A stretch of 10,507 bases of DNA from an uncultured Bacteroidota bacterium. GTDB lineage: Bacteria > Bacteroidota > Rhodothermia > Rhodothermales > UBA10348. The first letter of the stretch is position 1, and each line of letters starts with the position of its first letter. Below, piece by piece: positions 1 to 5,981 of the stretch. A program made the position numbers and the translations under genes. The notes under the pieces are model-generated. The model worked only from the letters and a program-made list of their open reading frames with translations, was not told the origin of the DNA and searched no databases. The DNA is taken from assembly GCA_937893205.1 (NCBI GenBank), contig CALBJU010000111.1, positions 1-10,507 of the forward strand. Reading direction: 5' to 3'.

Positions 1-42
1 ATCGAGCAAGACGGGAGAATCCTGGGAAGAACGATTCACGTC
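1..42 (-). pseudogene. gmk: In-frame continuation of gmk beyond the premature stop
   Basis: Read on the minus strand in the same frame as the upstream gmk segment, the 14 codons after the TAA translate as DVNRSSQDSPVLLD and run off the left edge. This fits the guanylate kinase region that normally follows the YGT motif (pattern [SE]xVxxxxxxxxxVLLDID), which leads to the GMP-contacting Asp. The reading frame is therefore broken by a stop codon and not by an insertion or deletion. If the stop is real, this part is untranslated and the enzyme lacks its second half. If it is a sequence error, this is simply the middle of an intact gmk. Confidence 0.75.
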
Positions 43-321
43 TTATTTGAGCTTGACGTAGTAGCAGCCCGGATAGACCTCTTCATATTCGAGCAGTTCG
101 TCTCGAGCGATCGCGTTTTCGAATGCGTCACTTCGGATAAAATGATAGTGAACCCCGTTGACCTCGGATTCCCGAGGCACACGTGTCGTGGCCGAAACGG
201 AAAACGAAATGGACGGAATGGCCTCGATCAATTTGCGCGCCAGCGACGATTTTCCTGACCCACTTGGAGCCGCAAGAATAATGATACACGGCCCACCGGT
301 ATGGGCGACCTCACTACTCAA
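43..321 (-). CDS. gmk: Guanylate kinase, N-terminal half ended by an in-frame stop
   Basis: Guanylate kinase transfers phosphate from ATP to GMP to give GDP, an essential cytosolic step of purine nucleotide synthesis. The family is about 190-210 residues long, but this frame stops after 92. Visible motifs are the P-loop APSGSGKSS (residues 18-26), the GMP-binding SATTR (43-47), the GVHYHF segment (56-61) and LEYEEVYPG (77-85). The next motif should be YYGTLKS but reads YYVKLK followed by TAA, so two conserved residues are lost beside the stop. The start is a TTG whose codon overlaps the end of yicC (8-bp overlap), suggesting translational coupling; no clear Shine-Dalgarno is present. The following codons still encode guanylate kinase sequence in the same frame, so this is a nonsense lesion or an assembly error, not a natural short protein. 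The family assignment is certain; whether the gene is functional is not. Confidence 0.85.
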   Translation of the reverse strand: MSSEVAHTGGPCIIILAAPSGSGKSSLARKLIEAIPSISFSVSATTRVPRESEVNGVHYHFIRSDAFENAIARDELLEYEEVYPGCYYVKLK

Positions 322-1195
322 CGTTTTCGACCTGCTCGCGAATTTTCTCCAGTTCTTCCTTCATTCCAACCACGAGGTGCGACATTTCAGCATCGTTGGA
401 CTTGGACCCAATGGTGTTGATCTCTCTGTTCATTTCCTGAGCGAGAAAATTCAATTTCCTCCCCACAGGATCGCTTGACGCGATCGCTTCCTGAAATTGA
501 TCCAGATGAGAATCGAGTCGAACGCACTCCTCCCGAACATCCAATTTGTCGGCGAGCATCGCCATTTCGAATTCGAGCCGGTCCCGGTCGAGCCGGCCTT
601 CCTCAATAATTTCAGAGAGCCGATCGCGAAGACGCTCTCTCGCTGATGTCACGCGAAGCGGGGCCAGTCGCTCGACCTCCCGGAGTTTTTCCTGAATGCC
701 AGACAGGCGATCTTGAAGTTCGTTTTTCAGCGCCATCCCTTCCTGTAACCGCATGGATTGCATCGCATTACACGCAGCCTCCAATGCCGATTGAACCGCT
801 TCCCACCCGTCGTCCTCTGTATCCTGCTCCGGCTCGATCGACTCCAGTACATCGGAAAACTTGAGGAGGGCTTCCAACTTGACCGGCTCATCAATTCCCG
901 CAGATTCGCGAATTTCTTCGAGGAGGGTTTTGTAATTCTCTACGGCCTTCCGATTTACGCGCACTGGCAATGCGTCAGGTTCGGGGTCTGTGAGCTGGAC
1001 GAACACGCTGATGCGACCGCGGGAAAAAGCTGTCTTGATGATGCGCTGGATATCCGATTCACGTTCGTTCAGCGACTTCGGTGTTCGAGGACTGACCTCG
1101 CAATACCTACTGTTTACAGACCGAAGCTCGACGACGGAAGCATACCCGTTCTGCTCGGCTTCGCCTCGGCCAAAGCCTGTCATACTGGCAATCAT
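314..1195 (-). CDS. yicC: YicC/YloC family endoribonuclease
   Basis: This is a 293-residue protein of the YicC/YloC family, the usual length. E. coli YicC and B. subtilis YloC are reported as endoribonucleases, and E. coli YicC is linked to decay of the small RNA RyhB. The N-terminus MIASMTGFGR is the family hallmark, which fixes the ATG start. The middle (about 130-235) is rich in Glu, Arg and Leu heptads and is probably helical or coiled coil. The C-terminal block GRKLNFLAQEMNREINTIGS (245-264, followed by KSND) is the most conserved part of the family (older DUF1732 region). The gene sits directly upstream of gmk and overlaps it, an arrangement common in many bacteria. No strong ribosome site is visible. 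The coding frame is intact and typical. Confidence 0.95.
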   Translation of the reverse strand: MIASMTGFGRGEAEQNGYASVVELRSVNSRYCEVSPRTPKSLNERESDIQRIIKTAFSRGRISVFVQLTDPEPDALPVRVNRKAVENYKTLLEEIRESAGIDEPVKLEALLKFSDVLESIEPEQDTEDDGWEAVQSALEAACNAMQSMRLQEGMALKNELQDRLSGIQEKLREVERLAPLRVTSARERLRDRLSEIIEEGRLDRDRLEFEMAMLADKLDVREECVRLDSHLDQFQEAIASSDPVGRKLNFLAQEMNREINTIGSKSNDAEMSHLVVGMKEELEKIREQVENVE

Positions 1196-1229
1196 ATTCC
1201 ACTTATTGAGTAATAGATGAGAGACGATG

Positions 1230-1243
1230 GGCGCCGCGGCGCC
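1230..1243. repeat. Perfect 14-bp GC palindrome ahead of yicC
   Basis: GGCGCCGCGGCGCC is its own reverse complement. It lies in the 69-bp gap between the end of the FG-GAP protein gene and the start of yicC, both on the minus strand. It could fold into a short hairpin (5-bp stem, CGCG loop) in RNA or act as a dimeric protein site. No T-run follows it in the direction of transcription, so a classical terminator is unlikely. Confidence 0.5.
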
Positions 1244-1247
1244 GGGC

Positions 1248-1255
1248 CAAATATA
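1248..1255 (-). promoter_or_regulatory. Possible Bacteroidota-type -7 box for yicC
   Basis: On the minus strand TATATTTG matches the TAnnTTTG -7 consensus described for Bacteroidetes promoters, placed about 53 bases before the yicC start. No convincing TTTG/TTG -33 box sits 19-21 bases upstream; the nearest TTG is too close. The match is short and could be chance. Confidence 0.2.
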
Positions 1256-1264
1256 CGACGAAGC

Positions 1265-4177
1265 TCAACGCGTGACCGGGACGGGTTCGGGTATCTGCTG
1301 GTTGATGTAGAACGTCAGGGAGTGATTGCCGTCGGCATCAATTCCAAAGGTGATTAAATCCAGGTCTCCGTCCTGGTTGTAATCTCCAAAGGCAGCAGTG
1401 GCGTGAAGAAATCCCTTCACGTCCAATTCCGCAGCGAACTGGCCTCCTACATTTCTATAAAGGCGACCGAGGGGGTCACCGTGAGGAGTTCGCGCACCGA
1501 CGACGAAAATGTCCAGATCGCCGTCATTTTCATAATCCCCCCAGATCGCGCTTCCGGTTACGACGCCGTCGAAAGGGAATGGATGGGGGAAAAAACTCGA
1601 GCTGTTGTTGACGTACAGTCCGGTGAAGCCATGCAAGAGACCTGGACCGAGGCCACCACCGCTTATCAACAGGTCGAGATCGGAATCGTTGTCGAAATCG
1701 CCAAAGGATACCGTTCCACCCACCAGTTCTGGAAGAGGCGAGTTTATCATCGAAAACGAACCGCCGTCATTTCGGTAGATGCCAGAGTGGAAGTTTCCTC
1801 CTCCAAGATCGCCTGTTAACGCGACGTCGAGATCACCATCACCGTCAATATCACCCCATGTGACATCCCCGAAAACAATTCCAGGAAGCCCAGAATTACT
1901 GGCCACGAAAACATTGCCGCTCATGTTCAGATATATCTCTGTGGCGGGCTCGAACGGTGGTTCTGCATTACGTGCGCCAGCCACCAGCAGATCCAGGTCT
2001 CCGTCACCATCCACATCACCCCAACGAATGTTGCCGCCCCAGGCCGCGGGGACACCTTCCACCGTGATTGGGATGAACGTACCGACAGTGTTCAGATAAA
2101 ATGTTATTAACGGCTCACCACTCGCGGTCGATAACCCCGTGACCACCAGGTCCGGGTTGCCATCCTGATTGAAGTCTCCCCAGGCCGCCGCAGCTTGTGA
2201 AACGGGGTCCAGCGCAATATCTGACAGATTCAGCGATTTGAAGATGAACTGACCGCCATCGTTGGCGATGACTACCGTTGCATCGTCCGCACGATAGATC
2301 TGGAGGACCGTGCCGGACTCAGAATCTCCACCGATTAGGAGATCGAGGTCCCCATCACGGTCGTAGTCCTGAAATTCCGCTACGCCTGAGGACAGGTCAG
2401 GGATACCAAAATCATACAGCACTGGCTGTTGAAGTGTAGAGGAAGCCACATCCGGCTGACCAAAACTGAAAAGACGCACGCTACTGCCTCCGCGGATGGT
2501 ATGACCATCTGAGGCAGAGACCGACCATTCATAGATGTGATTGGCCGGCAAGATCGCAGTGTCGAGCTCATAAAACGGGTCACTTAAATTGGGAAAGGAC
2601 AGCCTGACTCCAGGGCCAGTCATATTCAGCGTATAGGTGACCGGGTCGATGTCGACACTTATCTCCCATTCGAATCGAAGGAACTCTTGGTCGGTCTCAA
2701 CGAATCCTGCATCGGGTGGGGAGATGGGGTTGAACGATTGTGGAGGCGCATTCACGCCAACCGATTTTACGATTGTGTGATTCTTGTTGACATCAAGCTT
2801 AATGAAGGACTCTATCTGGCCGTCCGGCCACTCGACGATCACTTGATCGACGCCAGTTGCCTCCCCAAGTCCAAAATGAGCCTTCAGGAAATCGCTCTGG
2901 CTTCCTGCACCGGTACCCGCAGATATGACTCGCATCTGCTCAGTAGCCCCGGTCGTCACTCGGATCGTCGCACCGACGCCAAAACGGTTCTGCTGGTCGT
3001 CGCGCAGTTCAAAGGTGATCCAGTTGTTGTCTCCACCGTCATTCATCATGATAGCGGTACCCAATTGATGCGGGATTACCAGGTCGATCCATCCATCATT
3101 GTTCAAATCACCAGTAGCTACTACATCGGGTAGCTCTCCCGGAAGGGATATCGTCGAGCTCCAGCGCTCATCGAACGTTCCATCGCCATTGTTGTGATAG
3201 AACCGTCCACGATTATTTATCGGCAGGTATAGATCCTGCCATCCATCGTTGTCGAAGTCAGCGACTGCGGCTGGACCATTGTTGAGCGGATGGATTCCTG
3301 CGATCCCAGCCTGCACCGCCACGTCGGTAAATCCCGTCCCTTGGTTGTTGTGATACAAATGGTTCAACGAAGAGATAAAATCGTCTTTCTGATTTACTAC
3401 CAGCAGATCTTCCCAGCCGTCGTTGTCGTAGTCAAACCACACCGCCGTTGTAGAAATTCTGTTGCTTTCGACTCCTCGAAGCCGTTCCAGAGGCCAAAAC
3501 CGGTTTCGATTCGACTGATTCTCCATCAAGTTGTTACCCGCCCCACAATTGGCACTGAAGAAATCCGGATCCCCATCTCGATCATAATCCGCCGATGCCA
3601 AGCCGCAGGTAGGAGAAGAGGTCTGAGACAACACCAGCGCAGCAATATTCGTGTAGCTATTTGACTCAGAGCCCGCAAACACTGGATGATTGCCGTTATC
3701 ACTTTTGACCACCAGATCCAGCCAGCCGTCGTGATTTATATCTCCCCAGAAGGCCCCGCCAATTCCGCTCTGAAATAAAATATTGGTGGTGCTCGAAGCG
3801 AGGTCGAATTTCTCTCCCGACCGATTCAGATAAAACCGACTGCCGGGAAAAGAATCATAAATCAGAAGATCCAGTCGACCATCCAGGTTGGCATCTCCGA
3901 AAACAGCCCCTTGGACGGCATTTCCTTCCACAGTAATGTTAGCCCGTGAGAGTACGTTGGCGAAGGTGCCGTCCTCTTCCTGACGATAGAGGCGGCCGGC
4001 GTGATACATATCCAGTCGTCCATCACCGTTATAGTCCGCCAGGGAAACGTTGGCAATAAGCATGTCAGGGGCCGGCGGTACTTGCAGACGGAAGTGTTCG
4101 TTCGTGAAAGTCTGGGCATTGGAGCCGAGAGCGAACGCCAAGCAAACAACCAGAGAAACGAATCGGTGGAAGACCAT
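1265..4177 (-). CDS. Secreted FG-GAP/VCBS repeat protein with ASPIC/UnbV domain, two sets of seven repeats
   Basis: This is a 970-residue exported protein. Residues 1-22 form a Sec signal peptide (hydrophobic core LVVCLAFALG, likely cleavage after SNA or NAQ). Calcium-loop repeats of the form DxDxDGxxD follow at about 48, 95, 146, 197, 249, 307 and 357, seven in all. An ASPIC/UnbV domain spans about 385-470 (GVGATIRVTTG, LKAHFGLGEA, VIVEWPDGQ). An Ig/fibronectin-like stretch lies at about 478-575. A second group of seven repeats lies at about 604, 668, 721, 776, 827, 881 and 932. FG-GAP/VCBS repeats of this kind build beta-propeller blades, so two seven-bladed propellers are inferred. Several loops end in GD[IV]DGDGDLD or a close variant. 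No PEP-CTERM, LPxTG or clear type IX sorting domain is seen at the C-terminus (it ends IPEPVPVTR), so release or loose surface association is likely. The substrate or ligand is unknown; binding or adhesion is more likely than catalysis. No strong Shine-Dalgarno is present. Confidence 0.9.
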   Translation of the reverse strand: MVFHRFVSLVVCLAFALGSNAQTFTNEHFRLQVPPAPDMLIANVSLADYNGDGRLDMYHAGRLYRQEEDGTFANVLSRANITVEGNAVQGAVFGDANLDGRLDLLIYDSFPGSRFYLNRSGEKFDLASSTTNILFQSGIGGAFWGDINHDGWLDLVVKSDNGNHPVFAGSESNSYTNIAALVLSQTSSPTCGLASADYDRDGDPDFFSANCGAGNNLMENQSNRNRFWPLERLRGVESNRISTTAVWFDYDNDGWEDLLVVNQKDDFISSLNHLYHNNQGTGFTDVAVQAGIAGIHPLNNGPAAVADFDNDGWQDLYLPINNRGRFYHNNGDGTFDERWSSTISLPGELPDVVATGDLNNDGWIDLVIPHQLGTAIMMNDGGDNNWITFELRDDQQNRFGVGATIRVTTGATEQMRVISAGTGAGSQSDFLKAHFGLGEATGVDQVIVEWPDGQIESFIKLDVNKNHTIVKSVGVNAPPQSFNPISPPDAGFVETDQEFLRFEWEISVDIDPVTYTLNMTGPGVRLSFPNLSDPFYELDTAILPANHIYEWSVSASDGHTIRGGSSVRLFSFGQPDVASSTLQQPVLYDFGIPDLSSGVAEFQDYDRDGDLDLLIGGDSESGTVLQIYRADDATVVIANDGGQFIFKSLNLSDIALDPVSQAAAAWGDFNQDGNPDLVVTGLSTASGEPLITFYLNTVGTFIPITVEGVPAAWGGNIRWGDVDGDGDLDLLVAGARNAEPPFEPATEIYLNMSGNVFVASNSGLPGIVFGDVTWGDIDGDGDLDVALTGDLGGGNFHSGIYRNDGGSFSMINSPLPELVGGTVSFGDFDNDSDLDLLISGGGLGPGLLHGFTGLYVNNSSSFFPHPFPFDGVVTGSAIWGDYENDGDLDIFVVGARTPHGDPLGRLYRNVGGQFAAELDVKGFLHATAAFGDYNQDGDLDLITFGIDADGNHSLTFYINQQIPEPVPVTR

Positions 4178-4336
4178 ACAGGAAAACAGTAAAGGTAATT
4201 TTGATACTTTTTTCGGCGCGCAACCTACGAACGGAATGGCTAGCTATAAATGGCATTCGAGGTGTCCGTAGAGGATAGACGAGCTCGAGCCTGGATACAT
4301 TCCGGCGGGGTGGATGGCGTCCACGTTCGAGGATAC

Positions 4337-4807
4337 CTAGAGAAGTATCATTTGAGCCGTGAAATCCCCGTTTCGATAGCCGAGCATCAAAATGTCCAGT
4401 CTTCCGTCCTGATTCTGGTCCTGCCATAGAACGGTACCATAATTAACTCCTCTAAAGGTCTGCGCCAGAGACAACACATTTCTTTCATTCAGATAGATGT
4501 AGACGAATTGCTTTTCCGGGTCGATCGCGCTCGTCCTACCCATTACCAATAGATCCACGTCTCCGTCCCCCTCGTAGTCACCCCAACGGAAAACTCCCGC
4601 AAAGACGCCCTCCATCTCTACATCGATTTTGACCAGGCCATCGCCATCATTTTGAAAGATCGTGGAGACACCTCGCAAAAGATCGGGAGCCAGCACGGCT
4701 CCCATGGATACCACATCGAGGTCGCCATCCGAATCATAATCCGCCCATGCCGCTTTTCTTATACGACTCCCCCGCCGTCCGCTTCGGTCCGCCTGTTGTT
4801 CTGACAT
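4337..4807 (-). CDS. Short FG-GAP/VCBS repeat protein with three repeats, probable partial paralogue
   Basis: The protein has 156 residues from the ATG at 4805-4807, which has a strong GGAGG seven bases upstream. An in-frame ATG at 4841-4843 would add 12 residues but has no comparable site. Three calcium-loop motifs are visible: DYDSDGDLD, DYEGDGDVD and DQNQDGRLD. Residue spacing and text (for example GDVDLLVMGRTS, IYLNERN) match the second repeat set of the 970-residue neighbour. There is no signal peptide, unlike nearly all members of this repeat class, and three repeats are too few to close a propeller. The frame ends with MILL just where another strand would be expected. The gene is most simply a truncated duplicate. 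It might still be translated, since the ribosome site is good, or assemble as an oligomer. It lies 159 bp upstream of the large gene on the same strand and could share its transcript. Confidence 0.65.
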   Translation of the reverse strand: MSEQQADRSGRRGSRIRKAAWADYDSDGDLDVVSMGAVLAPDLLRGVSTIFQNDGDGLVKIDVEMEGVFAGVFRWGDYEGDGDVDLLVMGRTSAIDPEKQFVYIYLNERNVLSLAQTFRGVNYGTVLWQDQNQDGRLDILMLGYRNGDFTAQMILL

Positions 4808-4814
4808 CTTCTTG

Positions 4815-4819
4815 CCTCC
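4815..4819 (-). promoter_or_regulatory. Shine-Dalgarno site choosing the 4807 start
   Basis: GGAGG on the minus strand stands seven bases before the ATG at 4805-4807. It is the reason for preferring this start over the in-frame ATG 36 bases upstream. Strong sites like this are rare among the genes of this window. Confidence 0.65.
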
Positions 4820-5050
4820 ATGTGTGAGTGAGACGGTAAACATAGACGAGGCGACCGATTAGAGGCGTGAGCAACATGTGAGGCTTTTCTGAGCAATTTC
4901 AAATGGCCCATGATCTGTGGCGTTGCTCGTAGTTGACGTACGATGCGCTGGGAATCTCGCTTCGTTCCGATCGACCTGGGTTATTCTCGCGAGCAAGAAC
5001 GTTTGATGGATGTCCCGGCCTCGTGTGAATTGAACAAGGATGGGACTCGC

Positions 5051-5779
5051 CTAGAGTGACCCGCCAAAAGAATCTCCGGATTCTGCAATCGTCCTGGCGC
5101 GGGTGATCTGTTCAGGGTTCAGACGGATTTTGTCCTTGGGCTCAATACCCTCCTGCCGACCAGCCATCAGATTGTACTGTTCTCGCAAGTGTCGGAGGCC
5201 AAGTGAGTGGCCCAGCTCATGAGCAAGGATCGAAGGATTGATGTCCCCACCGGGTCTGAATTTTCCAATCAGGACTGACTTGGTTTCTGGGTTGTAGACC
5301 CCACCGCCGAAAGCCATCCGGTTGATAAAGAAGATATTCCATCCGGGAGCCAGCTTCTGATCCAGTGGATACGTGGAATGCACTACCGACCTACGATCAG
5401 CGGGATCTGCGTCTCGTCCCAACTCTAGTATTCGGTCGAACTCCGCTGGGTTGTTTGCTTCCTCATACACTAAGGACTCCAGCTCCCAGCGGATGGCGGC
5501 GGATCTCCAGATGGTATTCGCACGGTCGAACCATTCCACTATCTCTTCTTTTGTGCATTCGCAGTTCAGATGGCTGCTTTCTGCAGAACGCAGAATGTGC
5601 ACCCGGATCGGAATGACGATCTCCTCGAGATCCAGATCCGTCAAATCTTGGGCTTGAACAGTCGTCGAGGGGAACAGCAATAGAAACAGCATAGCACAGA
5701 GCTGTACCAAGGCGCAGAAATGCGTTTTTCGTCGATCTTCGAAGGACCCTCGCCAAGACCTTGTAAGTACTTCAGGCAT
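5051..5779 (-). CDS. Secreted matrixin-like metzincin zinc metalloprotease
   Basis: The protein carries the metzincin zinc site HELGHSLGLRH: three His ligands and the catalytic Glu. It is followed by a Met-turn NLMAG whose Met lies eight residues after the third His, the same spacing as in matrixins (MMP class). A hydrophobic stretch (CALVQLCAMLFLLLF) and the end TTVQA/QD form a Sec signal peptide, so the enzyme is exported. The mature part is about 200 residues with the zinc site near the C-terminus, and no propeptide cysteine switch is obvious; Cys residues occur in an NCEC pair early in the mature chain. The open frame extends upstream to a GTG at 5854, and ATGs exist at 5812, 5800, 5779 and 5776. 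The 5779 start is chosen because a purine-rich GAGAG precedes it and it gives a sensible signal peptide; this is uncertain. The substrate is unknown. Confidence 0.8.
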   Translation of the reverse strand: MPEVLTRSWRGSFEDRRKTHFCALVQLCAMLFLLLFPSTTVQAQDLTDLDLEEIVIPIRVHILRSAESSHLNCECTKEEIVEWFDRANTIWRSAAIRWELESLVYEEANNPAEFDRILELGRDADPADRRSVVHSTYPLDQKLAPGWNIFFINRMAFGGGVYNPETKSVLIGKFRPGGDINPSILAHELGHSLGLRHLREQYNLMAGRQEGIEPKDKIRLNPEQITRARTIAESGDSFGGSL

Positions 5780-5921
5780 CATATCTACTCTCAGGCTCAT
5801 CTCTGGGACCATGTTCAAGTGAGATCCAGCGGTTGGCGGATGTGCAGCGAGCACTCAATCTGCCTCACAGAAAGTAATCGATTCCAACTGACTCAGCCAG
5901 ACGCGCGAGTCTGTTGGCGCT

Positions 5922-5949
5922 TTGACTTCCGAAAACTAAGAAGTAAAAT
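5922..5949 (+). promoter_or_regulatory. Sigma70-like promoter for the Gfo/Idh/MocA gene
   Basis: TTGACT (5922-5927) and TAAAAT (5944-5949) are separated by 16 bases, each one mismatch from the -35 and -10 consensus apart from the slightly short spacer. A start of transcription near 5956 would give a leader of about 25 bases before the ATG. The site lies in the 127-202-bp gap (depending on the protease start) to the divergent metalloprotease gene. Confidence 0.45.
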
Positions 5950-5981
5950 ATCGAGATTCGATTCCATCTGGAGACCAAACA

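Noticed and set aside
1265..4177. DxDxDG motifs as EF-hands or dockerin repeats
   Set aside because: The regular 45-65-residue spacing, the hydrophobic strand after each loop (LDLLIxG) and the ASPIC/UnbV domain identify FG-GAP/VCBS repeats instead.
4178..4336. Possible continuation of the three-repeat protein after its stop
   Set aside because: Reading on in the same frame gives no further calcium loops or strand pattern before the start of the large gene, so no simple nonsense mutation joins the two genes.
4065..4427. 120-codon frame crossing the gap between the two FG-GAP genes
   Set aside because: It lies out of frame with both neighbours, overlaps the coding ends of each, and has a composition without recognisable domains; it is a shadow frame.
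4844..5050. Gap upstream of the three-repeat gene, examined for a lost signal peptide or extra repeats
   Set aside because: All three minus-strand frames lack DxDxDG motifs and signal-like sequence over the part I translated; only a loose GAGCAAC/GTTGCTC inverted pair is seen.
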